DNA from: G963665975 sp963665975
GTDB lineage: Bacteria; Bacteroidota; Rhodothermia; Rhodothermales; Bin80
Direction: 5' to 3'
Assembly (NCBI GenBank): GCA_963665975.1
Contig: OY762508.1
Location: forward strand, 3,410,001-3,474,000
Length of the DNA stretch: 64,000 nt
The position numbers and the translations under genes were made by a program. Under the pieces are notes generated by a model. It was given only the letters and a program-made list of their open reading frames with translations, did no database searches and was not told where the DNA came from. How positions within the stretch are numbered: the first letter of the stretch is position 1; the number at the start of each line of letters is the position of its first letter. This document shows, piece after piece, positions 44,794 to 53,597 of the stretch.

Positions 44794-47700
44794 TCAGGTC
44801 GGTGATACGGAAGCATTCGGATTTTGGCGTCTGATGCGGAAAAGGGACGCGACCTTGCGCAATGCCCGTTTGAGACCTCTGGTGATTTGCTTATACCAAT
44901 CGTGCTCTTCCTCAATCCATCGATACAGTGACGGGAGTACGAAAAGCGTGAGTAATGTTGATGTGATAAGTCCGCCAATGACGACGGTGGCGAGCGGGCG
45001 CTGCACTTCGGCACCCGCACTGGTCGCCAGGGCCATGGGAACGAAGCCGAGGCTGGCGACAAGCGCGGTCATGAGCACCGGTCGCATCCGCCGCAAGGCG
45101 CCTTGTCGCGCTGCTTCTTTAGGCGTTGCTCCCCTGGTTCTCAGGTCAATGAAGTAGGATACCATCACCACGCCGTTTAGCACCGCCACGCCGAAGAGCG
45201 CAATAAACCCGACTCCAGCAGAAATACTGAACGGCATGCCGCGCAGGAACAGCGCCAGGATGCCGCCAGTGGCAGCAATCGGGATGTTGAAATAGATGAG
45301 CAGTGCGGGTTTGATCGATTTAAAGGCTGTATAGAGCAGCACGAAAATCAGGAACAATGCAATCGGAACCACGATTGCCAGGCGACGGCCTGCGCGCTCC
45401 AGGTTTTCAAACTGTCCACCGTACGCCACGGAGTATCCTGGAGGGAGACTCACGCCATCCTCAATGGCTTTCTGCACATCGGAGGCAAAGCCTCCCAAAT
45501 CACGGCCGCGGACATTCGCTTCCACGGTGATGCGCCGCTGAATCTGCTCCCGGCTGATCTGTGCCGGTCCTTCTTCTGTCCAGATGTCGGCCAATTGCGA
45601 CAGCGGGATCATGACGCCACTTTGATTCGAGACTCGAATATTGCGGATGGATTCGATATTGTTCCGGGCTTCTTCCACGAAACGCGCCCGTAGCGGAAAC
45701 CGCGCCTGTCCTTCCAGAACCTCGCCGATAGTAGTGCCACCCATGGTTTCGACGACGGTGAGCACGTCGGCTACGTTGATGCCGAAACGAGCCACTGCTT
45801 CGCGCTTGATGCGCACACGCAGAAACGGCAGTCCGGAAGTCTGCTCTGCCTTCACATCGGCGGCTCCCGGCACGACGGCTACAACACGCTGAATTTCCAC
45901 TCCGACGCGGCGCAATTCGTCCAGATCGGGGCCATAGACCGTAACGGCAAGATCGCTTCGGACGCCCGCGATCATCTCCTGCATGCGGAGCTCGATCGGC
46001 TGCGAGTAGCTGAAAATGTTGCCCGGAACGCGCTCTTGAAGGGTCTCATTGAAGGCTTCGATCAGTTCTTCCTTGGTGTCTGCGGATTCCCATTCCTGCT
46101 TGTCTTTCAGGATAACATAGATGTCGCTTGTCTCGACGCCCATGGGGTCGGTCGGGATTTCGGCCTGCCCGGTCCGCGACACGACGGTCTCTACTTCGGG
46201 AAATTCCAGCAGTGCTTTCTCCACAAGCGTGGTGCTGTGGATTGACTCCGACAGCGCCACACTCGGCAGGCGCCACGCCTGAACGGCAACGGCTCCCTCG
46301 TCGAGTTTCGGCAGGAATTCGGCGCCCATGAACGGGACCAGCAACAGGGATAACGCAAACAGCGCTGTAGCTATGCCGCCGGCCCAGTGCGGGTGGTCCA
46401 TGACACGCCTCAGCAGAGGGTGGTACTTGTCCGTCAGCCATGAAACCACGCGCGGCGTCTTGTGCGGTATATTGCGCCGGAAGACGATGCGGCACAGTAC
46501 GGGCATCAGAGTCAATGCCAGGATCAGCGATCCTACCAGGGCGAAGATTACAGTCAGCGCCATGGGCCGAAACATTTTGCCTTCGATACCTTGCAGGGCC
46601 AGTATCGGCAGATACACGATAATGATGACCATGACCGCGAAGAACACAGGGCGCGCCACTTCGCGACCCGCCCAGGCGACCACTTCGTCGCGGATTTGTC
46701 CCTCACGGGTGGATTCTATGCGTCGCAGGATGTTCTCCACCATGACGATCGAACCGTCCACGATCAACCCGAAATCAATCGCCCCCATGCTCATGAGATT
46801 GCCCGAAAGCCCGGAATACACCATCCCGGTAAAGGCAAACAGCATGGAAAGGGGGATTACGATTGCGACAATCAGTCCGCCCCGGATATTGCCCAGAAAC
46901 AGAAGCAGCACCGCTACTACGAGCAAGCCGCCTTCCAACAGATTCTTCTGCACGGTCGCAATCGTCCGCTGTACGAGGTCAGTCCGGTCGTAGTAGGTGT
47001 CGATCTCGACGTCAGGCGGGAGTGTCTGCGCAATCCGATCCAGTTCCTCTCGTACGCTTCGGGCGACGACCCTGGGATTTTCGCCCATGAGCATGATGAC
47101 TACGCCGGTGACTACTTCACCACGTCCGTCGCGGGTCACCGCGCCCTGCCGCACCATCGGCGCGAAGATTGCCTCTCCGAGGTTGCGCATGTAGATGGGC
47201 GTGCCGTCCTCGGCGGCGCTAACGACGATATTACCGATATCCTCCAGGGAGGTAATGAGACCTTCACCGCGAATGACATATTGTTCCTGGGCGCGCTCAA
47301 TGTAGGCGCCGCCAGCGTTGGCGTTGTTGGCGCGGAGTGCTTCGAAGACCATGTCCAGCGACACGTTGAAGGCTACGAGGCGGTCTGGATTGAGCTGGAT
47401 TTCGTAGGTCTTCAGTTCCCCACCGTAGGAGTTAACCTCCACGACCCCAGGTACGGACCGAAGCTTGAAGGCGATCTCCCAGTCCAGGATGCTGCGGAGC
47501 TCCATCGGGGAATATCCTTCTCCCCGTACCTCGAACTGGTAGATTTCGCCCAGCCCGGTGCTGATGGGCCCCATGGTAGGTGTGCCATAGCCTTCGGGAA
47601 TAAGTTCGCGCGCTTCCGGAAGGCGTTCCATGACCAGGCGGCGGGCGAAGTAGATATCCACCGATTCGTCGAAATAAATGTAGATCGACGAAAGTCCGAA

Positions 47701-47958
47701 TCGGGAAATAGACCGGATCTTGGTGATGCCCGGCAGGCCGTTCATGGCACTCTCGACGGGGAATGTCACGAATTGCTCGACTTCCACAGGACCTAGTCCG
47801 GGGGCCTGCGTGAGCACGGTCACCTGGTTCGGTGTCACATCAGGCACGGCATCGATCGGCAGCCTAAGCATCGAGTGGATGCCGAAGCCAGCCGCCATGG
47901 CCGTGAGCAAGAGGATCACGAACCGGTTGCGGACCGAAAAATCTACTAGGCGATGCAT
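44794..47958 (-). CDS. RND efflux permease, CusA/CzcA family
   Basis: A 1054-residue HME-type RND pump. The start MHRLVDFSVRNRFVILLL at 47958 is typical, whereas the longer reading to 48045 overlaps the adaptor gene. Motifs are PIDAVPDVTPNQVTVLTQAPGL, the segment-4 sequence GAIDFGLIVDGSIVMVENILRR (single Asp with Gly, as in CusA/CzcA) and the C-terminal MMTALVASLGFVPMA. It is quite different from the pump encoded on the other strand, so the two are not a recent duplication. The adaptor gene is 7 bp upstream in the same operon. Confidence 0.93.
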   Translation of the reverse strand: MHRLVDFSVRNRFVILLLTAMAAGFGIHSMLRLPIDAVPDVTPNQVTVLTQAPGLGPVEVEQFVTFPVESAMNGLPGITKIRSISRFGLSSIYIYFDESVDIYFARRLVMERLPEARELIPEGYGTPTMGPISTGLGEIYQFEVRGEGYSPMELRSILDWEIAFKLRSVPGVVEVNSYGGELKTYEIQLNPDRLVAFNVSLDMVFEALRANNANAGGAYIERAQEQYVIRGEGLITSLEDIGNIVVSAAEDGTPIYMRNLGEAIFAPMVRQGAVTRDGRGEVVTGVVIMLMGENPRVVARSVREELDRIAQTLPPDVEIDTYYDRTDLVQRTIATVQKNLLEGGLLVVAVLLLFLGNIRGGLIVAIVIPLSMLFAFTGMVYSGLSGNLMSMGAIDFGLIVDGSIVMVENILRRIESTREGQIRDEVVAWAGREVARPVFFAVMVIIIVYLPILALQGIEGKMFRPMALTVIFALVGSLILALTLMPVLCRIVFRRNIPHKTPRVVSWLTDKYHPLLRRVMDHPHWAGGIATALFALSLLLVPFMGAEFLPKLDEGAVAVQAWRLPSVALSESIHSTTLVEKALLEFPEVETVVSRTGQAEIPTDPMGVETSDIYVILKDKQEWESADTKEELIEAFNETLQERVPGNIFSYSQPIELRMQEMIAGVRSDLAVTVYGPDLDELRRVGVEIQRVVAVVPGAADVKAEQTSGLPFLRVRIKREAVARFGINVADVLTVVETMGGTTIGEVLEGQARFPLRARFVEEARNNIESIRNIRVSNQSGVMIPLSQLADIWTEEGPAQISREQIQRRITVEANVRGRDLGGFASDVQKAIEDGVSLPPGYSVAYGGQFENLERAGRRLAIVVPIALFLIFVLLYTAFKSIKPALLIYFNIPIAATGGILALFLRGMPFSISAGVGFIALFGVAVLNGVVMVSYFIDLRTRGATPKEAARQGALRRMRPVLMTALVASLGFVPMALATSAGAEVQRPLATVVIGGLITSTLLTLFVLPSLYRWIEEEHDWYKQITRGLKRALRKVASLFRIRRQNPNASVSPT

Positions 47959-47965
47959 ACTACCA

Positions 47966-49186
47966 TCAGTGAGAATGCCCGATTCGCTCCTGCAGCAAGG
48001 CCGTCTTGAGATAAAAACTGCCCCTGGCAACCAGGGACTCGCCAACTTCTAGGCCGTTGATGATTTCGACGAGTCCGTTTGCGGTGAGCCCAACGGTAAC
48101 GTCGCGGCGCTCGAACGAGGTCTCACCTGTCTGGATGAATACGACCGGCTGTCCACCTACATGCTGCAAGGCATCTACTGGCACCACCAGGGCTTCGTGC
48201 CTTTCCCTGGTGGCGAGCGTCACGCGGGCGAACATGCCGAGTTTGAGCAATGCGTCGTGATTGTTTACGACGCAGCGCACATGGGCGGCTCGCGTGCTGG
48301 CTTCGATAGTGTCGGAGACGTACGTCGCCAGACCACTGAATACCCGGTCCGGATAAGTCTCGATCCGAATGATGGCATTGGTGCCCAGAGCGAGGCGTCC
48401 CAAGTCGGGTTCGTATACATCGGCCAGCACCCAGACGGTGGTAATATCGGTGACCGACAGGAGATGTTCTTTCGGGTCGACCACGTTGCCAACCGCAACC
48501 TTGTACTCCGTAATCACGCCATCAAAGGGGGCCCGGAGGGTATTGATGGACATTTCCCGCTGCTGCGCAGCAGCAGCCTGCATTTCTTCGGTGCTCCCGT
48601 GCAGCTTGAGTGCCTGGATGTCGTCAATGGTTAGGCCGAAGCGTTGCATTCGCTCCTCGATTCTGGTGACCTCCGCCTGTGCCTGTTCGAATTCAGAGCG
48701 GCGCATATCCAGGGCCTGCTGCGCGATCGCCTCCAGTTCTATGAGGCGTTGCGCTCGATCGAAGCTGATTCTGCGGACCTCAAGGCTGGCCTTCGCCTGA
48801 CGATATTGTCCAATGTGATCACCGAGCGCGACGTTGTCGTAATGCACGAGGGGCTGTCCCGCGCGCACGCGGTCGCCCAATATGACGTCCACTTGCTTGA
48901 TGACTCCTTCCGCCAGGGGTCTGAGATGCACAACCTTGGAGGGAACTGGGGTCACAATGCCCGTGACATGCAGGGAAATCGGATGGTCCTGAATCGCTGC
49001 GATAATGATGTTCATGCCGGTATTCTGCTGGGCGGTTACCGGTATCTCCAGCTCTTCGTGCAAAGTGCCCTGTTCGGCAAGGGAGTCCGCGGGAGGTTCT
49101 GCTTCGTGGTCATGATCCGCAGCTTCGCGAGGAGCACAGGACGCCATGAGGAGCGCCAGGAGTCCTGTTGCGAGAAGAGACATCAT
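47966..49186 (-). CDS. RND efflux periplasmic adaptor, CusB/CzcB family
   Basis: A 406-residue lipoprotein from the MM start at 49186, with lipobox LLMASC near residue 17. The N-terminus of the mature protein is His/Glu/Asp-rich (ADHDHEAEPP), as often in metal adaptors. The barrel and lipoyl parts show KVVHLRPLAEGVIKQVDVILGDRVRAGQPL and TLRAPFDGVITEYKVAVGNVV; a helical hairpin lies between. The end has LQHVGGQPVVFIQTGETSFERRDV and GHSH. Its partner permease follows 7 bp downstream. No metal-responsive regulator is adjacent. Confidence 0.9.
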   Translation of the reverse strand: MMSLLATGLLALLMASCAPREAADHDHEAEPPADSLAEQGTLHEELEIPVTAQQNTGMNIIIAAIQDHPISLHVTGIVTPVPSKVVHLRPLAEGVIKQVDVILGDRVRAGQPLVHYDNVALGDHIGQYRQAKASLEVRRISFDRAQRLIELEAIAQQALDMRRSEFEQAQAEVTRIEERMQRFGLTIDDIQALKLHGSTEEMQAAAAQQREMSINTLRAPFDGVITEYKVAVGNVVDPKEHLLSVTDITTVWVLADVYEPDLGRLALGTNAIIRIETYPDRVFSGLATYVSDTIEASTRAAHVRCVVNNHDALLKLGMFARVTLATRERHEALVVPVDALQHVGGQPVVFIQTGETSFERRDVTVGLTANGLVEIINGLEVGESLVARGSFYLKTALLQERIGHSH

Positions 49187-49904
49187 GTCGCCGGACTGGG
49201 TGCCGGTTCTGGTCGGTGTAGCAGCCCGAGACAACTCCGGGCAGGAGGGATTGGGCGAAAGCATTGTGCTTCGGATCTGCATTAGAATGATGTCCGGTTT
49301 ATCGCCGAAGGATATGCTTCGAAATACTGTATGAAAACTTGTACGGATACAATTTGCATACGCAGCAGGAGCATTTTACTCACGTGCAAAGGAATCGTAG
49401 GATTTGGAACGAATATAACGTAATAAGAGATGTCAATTTAAGAGGCGCGAATGGCATTGCGGCAGCGCTCTATTGAGGATACCTCCAACTGGTGCAAAAC
49501 CCGGAAGACGTCCATGCAGATATTCTTGGAGCGGATGGATTGCTGCTGGCAGGAGCTGATTTCCGACTTCACACTCTGCTGTCCCAAGGAAGAAAGAGAT
49601 CATCCATCAATACTGGTCGGGGACTTTTTTCGCATCCACTCTGTGCAGCAGTGGGTTGGCTACTCGGAGCCGACATGGAGGATACCTGGTACGATACCAT
49701 AGGCTCACGGCTTTGGCTTGCCTGCAGTCCGGTCAGGCACCGGAGGAGGCAACGCTATGAAAATCTGAAGCAGTACCCATGACTCCGCCTCCTCCAGTAT
49801 GCGAAGCTCGCAGGTCAGACTGAACCTCCAATGCCTAGACCAAGGAGCTGCCTCCACTGGCAGAAGCGCTGCAGTCCCGTTAGTCTGCTAAGGGATTTAT
49901 ATAC
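49187..49904. other. 718-bp stretch between the second RND operon and tnpB
   Basis: No gene is recognised. Plus-strand frames between 49451 and 49782 are open for 80-96 codons, but nothing in them matches a known family and they overlap each other in different frames, so they may be decayed. An outer-membrane factor, which would complete the pumps, is not detectable. The part near 49200-49450 should hold the promoter of the minus-strand RND operon. Confidence 0.35.
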
Positions 49905-49919
49905 CTATGTGCCGACAGG
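49878..49919 (-). repeat. Right inverted repeat of the tnpB element
   Basis: On the minus strand this begins CCTGTCGGCACATAGGTA. It covers the last codons and stop of tnpB and about 27 bp beyond. It pairs with 51172-51209 on the plus strand, so both copies read outward from the element. About 32 of 38 aligned bases match, with one 4-base gap. Confidence 0.75.
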
Positions 49920-51134
49920 CATATGGTTCTGTGTGGTAGGAGTGCGTAGTCTGGCTTGCCGCCGTTCCAGAGGCACTTCATCAGTTCCGTCCTTTCCCGC
50001 ACGAAGGCAATGCTCCCGAATCTCTTCGAGATATTCCCAGCCTCCCAGGCGTAAGCCTGCCGGAAGGACGTTCATGGCAGCATTAATGTCACGATCCAAC
50101 ACGTTACCGCACGGACACACGTACACGCGATCCGCTAACGTTAGATCGGCATTACGGACGCCACAACGTGAACACGTCTGTGACGTATAGGCTGCCTTGA
50201 CTCGTATGGCTCGACCATTGGCCCGCTTGGCCTTTTGGTCGAGCATGAGTTTCACGGTTCCAAGCGACTTGGCCGCAGACGAACGGTTTAGGCCACGCTT
50301 GCGGTTGCCGCCCTTCGCCATCAGGTTCCGGACTTGCGACTCCTCCAGCACCAGGTTGGCACTGTGCTGTTGGATGATGTCGGACGTGATCCGGTGGCAC
50401 GCGTTCTTACGCCGGATCCGGTTACGCGCCATCTCCTTCTGGCGCGCCAATTTCTTTTTGTGATGGTTTCGGCTGTCGCGCTTCGCCTTCGACAGCTTAC
50501 GCGATAGCTTGCGTTCGCGTGCGTCGCTAATGTGCTCTGGCCAATACTGCGCACCATTCGACAACGTACAGACGGCCTTTAGGCCAAAGTCGATGCCTAC
50601 GGGCGGTCGCGTATCCGGCCCGGGCTCCGGTTCGTTTGTCTCGGTAACGAGTTGGATGTCGTAGCCGCTACCGAGCGCGTGGCGAACGATGCGTCAACGC
50701 CGAACGGTTGCAGACTCTAAGACGCCTTGTTTGTCACGGAAGCGGAGCTTGCCGACACCCTTGACGGACACGTAGTATCGGTCGCCAGACCGGTTGACCG
50801 GTCCGACCGACTCGACCGATCGTACGTTTTTGCGGAGACGTGGGCGTTTGCCCTGACTGGCAAACAGCTTTTTGTAGCCCTCGTGAACACGTTTCAGGAT
50901 GGATCGTTGCGGCTGCACGCCCCACTGTCTGGCGGCTCTTGATCCCTTGCGACACTCGGTGAGTACCTTGTACAAGTCAAACGCACTGGTGCTCTCTCCG
51001 GCATCCCACCATTCGTCGCGGTAATACGAGACTGCTTCATAGCGGAGCCACGTGAGGTGCGCAAACAACGCATTCAACTTGACGTGCGACGGCTTGCGTA
51101 TGCCTGTCAGACGGTATGTAACCGTCTTAAGCAT
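49905..51134 (-). pseudogene. tnpB: IS200/IS605-type TnpB with one internal stop
   Basis: A single frame of 409 codons, interrupted only by TGA at codon 147 (50694-50696), between ESATVRR and RIVRHALG. The rest looks intact. The RuvC catalytic residues are D182 in VGIDFGLK, E264 in LVLEESQ and D349 in DRDINAAMN, and a zinc ribbon has CSRC and CPC cysteines. TnpB is an RNA-guided DNA nuclease that helps IS605 elements persist; its guide RNA comes from the 3' end of the gene and the right end of the element. No tnpA is present, as in IS1341-type elements. Either the gene was recently killed by a CGA-to-TGA type change, or the TGA is read through. Confidence 0.88.
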
Positions 51135-51139
51135 AATAC

Positions 51140-51145
51140 ATTATA
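51140..51145 (-). promoter_or_regulatory. TATAAT box directly upstream of tnpB
   Basis: A perfect TATAAT on the minus strand lies five bases before the tnpB ATG (51132-51134). A transcript from it would begin at or next to the start codon, that is, leaderless. The -35 region is weak. The box is seen; its use is inferred. Confidence 0.35.
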
Positions 51146-51171
51146 CACGCCAGATTCGTAAAGGCTTACAA

Positions 51172-51209
51172 CCTGTCGGCACTAAGGTAAGTAATTCCCT
51201 TTGCTAACG
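51172..51209 (+). repeat. Left inverted repeat of the tnpB element
   Basis: This begins CCTGTCGGCACTAAGGTA on the plus strand and is the inverted partner of 49878-49919. It lies 38 bp upstream of the tnpB start. Together the pair delimits an element of about 1.33 kb. Confidence 0.75.
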
Positions 51210-51456
51210 ACCTCCTCGTTCCACGATTCACTTCGATGTGATGAAGGATTGGTCAGGCTAATTCGCCAGATTGAACCAGACCTGCGGAGTCCTTCGCTGC
51301 TACACTATTCACGTATTTGACTGTCTCATTCTTCGCTGGCACAGGGGGATCAGAGCATCCTGTCACGTATTCAGCAAGTAACCCCCGGCTAGTCGTACGA
51401 AGAAGCAAACAGGAGCACCCGGGCCTCACTTCAAGTCCGACTCCGGGCAGTCGGAT
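51210..51456. other. Stretch between the tnpB element and the HhH-GPD gene
   Basis: No gene or RNA is recognised. The region is 3' of the HhH-GPD gene. A short GC-rich inverted pair (GTCCGACTCC near 51437 and GGGCAGTCGG near 51446) lies just past that gene's stop codon and might act as a weak terminator. Confidence 0.3.
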
Positions 51457-51978
51457 CTACTCGTTCGAGAAGTCGCGATAGCCCAGGTAGTGCAGTACGA
51501 ACTTCATTTTAGCGGACTTGCCTAGTCCGAATCCCGGCAGGGCGCGCAACCGCTTTGCGATGACGGTAGACGAAGCGCCGTCATTCCACAGGTTGGCAGC
51601 ATCACCCTCATACTTCTCCGCTATCATGGCGGCGACAGAAAGCGTGAACTCGGCCATCTTGTTGGAGAACCGGTGTACGGCCGGCTGTTGCGCAAAGGAC
51701 ACGCGGAGGGTGTCCAGATCCATGGCTGCTATCCGACGCATGTCAAGGTGGCCAAGCCGCTGCGCCAGACGCACGGGGCCCGTGAAAGCGACCTCCGCCC
51801 GGATACGTTGATCATAGAGCAGGCCCAGAAGCGCCGCATTCGGATGCTGGCGCAGAAACGCATCCGTGTCATGATCGCCCGTAAGTGAGCCCTCGTTGTG
51901 GAATCGATCGACCATCCGCGCAAGTCCGCCACCGAGGGTGCTGCGATCAATGGGCAGAATTGTGATTTCCTGGGCCAT
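51457..51978 (-). CDS. HhH-GPD base-excision-repair family protein
   Basis: A 173-residue protein related to small HhH-GPD proteins (Pfam HhH-GPD). It has an all-helical body and a C-terminal helix-hairpin-helix-like LRALPGFGLGKSAKMKFVLHYLG (about 142-164), the usual DNA-binding loop LPGxG. The iron-sulfur cysteines of MutY/Nth are absent. A glycosylase role is likely from the fold but not proven. It lies 45 bp downstream of cysS, possibly co-transcribed. Confidence 0.75.
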   Translation of the reverse strand: MAQEITILPIDRSTLGGGLARMVDRFHNEGSLTGDHDTDAFLRQHPNAALLGLLYDQRIRAEVAFTGPVRLAQRLGHLDMRRIAAMDLDTLRVSFAQQPAVHRFSNKMAEFTLSVAAMIAEKYEGDAANLWNDGASSTVIAKRLRALPGFGLGKSAKMKFVLHYLGYRDFSNE

Positions 51979-52023
51979 GGCTGCGTCTGGAGTAACGATG
52001 AAAGAGGAGATGGATAGAATGCG

Positions 52024-53520
52024 TCAGAGCGAAGCTTCGGCCTTGCGGCGCCACGTAGTGCCGGCTGCGGAATCCATTACTTCGACACCTAGCGCGTCTA
52101 TCCGGTCACGAATGGCATCCGCCCGCGCATAGTCTTTGGCCTTGCGCGCGTCCGCCCGCTCCGACAACAGGGCCTCGACTTCTTCGGCAAGAGGGTCCGC
52201 CTCTGGTGTGCTAGTCTCTGTTTCGTGGAAGACCACACCCAACAGCCCATTAATCTTGTCAAGAAACGCACGCCCCTGCCGGGCTGCATCACCACTAAGG
52301 TCGCTCCCCGCTCCGTAGATGCATTTGACGCCATCGAGAGCAGCGGCGATAGCGGCTGGCGTATTAAGATCATCCAGCATGGCCGCGAGCGCTGTCGAGT
52401 AGATCTCTTGCAGCCTGTCGCCAATCGTGTCCGGTCCTGGCGTATTCGCCGCGGCATGGCGCTGCACCAGAGCGTGTGCTTCTGCAAACCGCTGGGCGTG
52501 GCGCATGCTGTCACGAAGCGTTGCAAACGTGAAGTTGAAGGGCTTGCGGTACTGACCAGCCATGAGCGCCAATCGCAGCGCGAGCGGGTCAACGCCGCGT
52601 CCCCCTTGTTCAATCGGGGCAACGAGATCGCGCACCGTAAAGAAATTGCCCGTGCGCTTGGACATCTTCTGGCCTTCCACCTGTAGGAAGCGCGTGTGCG
52701 CCCAATGGCGCGCAAAGGGCTCGCCAGTCAGGCTCTCTGCCTGCGCGATTTCACATTCATGATGAGGGAAAATCAGGTCCTCACCACCCGAATGCAGGTC
52801 TATCTGCTGTCCGAGATAGGCTTGCGCCATGACAGAGCACTCGATATGCCAGCCAGGAAAGCCCCATCCCCAGGGGCTATACCACTGCATGAGGTGTCCG
52901 GTATCTTTCTTCCATAGCGCGAAGTCCCGTACGTCCCGCTTCTCAGGGTCGACGACCACGCTTCGGACTGCCGTTTCAAGATCGGTAGCAGCTTCGTTCC
53001 CGGAGAGTTTGCCATAGCCAGGAAAACTGGACACCGAAAAATAAATACCCTGCGAAGTCTCGTAGGCCGCTTCACGCGCGATCAACTGTTCGATGGCCCG
53101 AATCTGTTCGCGGACGTGCTCGGTAGCGCGTGGCCGCACGTCCGGCTCGCGAAGGTTCAACAGGCGCCAGTCATCCAATAAGGCGCTTGCGTAGTACCGC
53201 GCCAGATCCCAGACATTGGCAAACTGCTCGCCCTCCTTCGACTGCAGAGCCTTGGCCATGCGATCTTCCCCCGACGGGTCGATAAAATCGTCCTCTGTCA
53301 GGTGCCCCACGTCCGTAATATTGGTAACGTAGGTCGTTTCCCAGCCGATAGCCTGGGCAGTGCGGAGGATCAGGTCTGCGGTGATGAAGCTGCGGAAGTT
53401 ACCGATGTGCGCATAGGAATACACGGTCGGACCACACCCGTAGAAGCGAAGGTGTCCGGGCTCGAGTGGGATTAGTGGTTCGGTGGCTCGACTCAGCGTA
53501 TTGAACAGCGCAAACGACAT
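52024..53520 (-). CDS. cysS: Cysteinyl-tRNA synthetase
   Basis: A 498-residue class I synthetase. The HIGH-equivalent lies in GCGPTVYSYAHIGNFRSF (about 25-42, with the zinc Cys), and the KMSKS loop reads KMSKRTGNFFTV, with Arg in place of the usual last Ser. Other marks are WHIECSVMAQAYLG, DLHSGGEDLIFPHHECEIAQ and a C-terminal DALR domain. I chose ATG at 53520; the longer reading runs into the uxaB end. It is 77 bp after uxaB but has an unrelated function. Confidence 0.95.
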   Translation of the reverse strand: MSFALFNTLSRATEPLIPLEPGHLRFYGCGPTVYSYAHIGNFRSFITADLILRTAQAIGWETTYVTNITDVGHLTEDDFIDPSGEDRMAKALQSKEGEQFANVWDLARYYASALLDDWRLLNLREPDVRPRATEHVREQIRAIEQLIAREAAYETSQGIYFSVSSFPGYGKLSGNEAATDLETAVRSVVVDPEKRDVRDFALWKKDTGHLMQWYSPWGWGFPGWHIECSVMAQAYLGQQIDLHSGGEDLIFPHHECEIAQAESLTGEPFARHWAHTRFLQVEGQKMSKRTGNFFTVRDLVAPIEQGGRGVDPLALRLALMAGQYRKPFNFTFATLRDSMRHAQRFAEAHALVQRHAAANTPGPDTIGDRLQEIYSTALAAMLDDLNTPAAIAAALDGVKCIYGAGSDLSGDAARQGRAFLDKINGLLGVVFHETETSTPEADPLAEEVEALLSERADARKAKDYARADAIRDRIDALGVEVMDSAAGTTWRRKAEASL

Positions 53521-53597
53521 GGAGGACACAGGGTAGTACGCGAAATATGGTGAGTGATACTGTTTTCGAGAAGGGATGTGCCACCGCGATGGTAGTC

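Noticed and set aside
46462..47796. A 444-codon plus-strand open frame
   Set aside because: It is fully antisense to the RND permease gene. Its His/Asp-rich composition is the expected shadow of that coding strand.
49451..49782. Two overlapping open frames before tnpB as a possible transposase or lost outer-membrane factor
   Set aside because: No motif of either family could be recognised in any frame.
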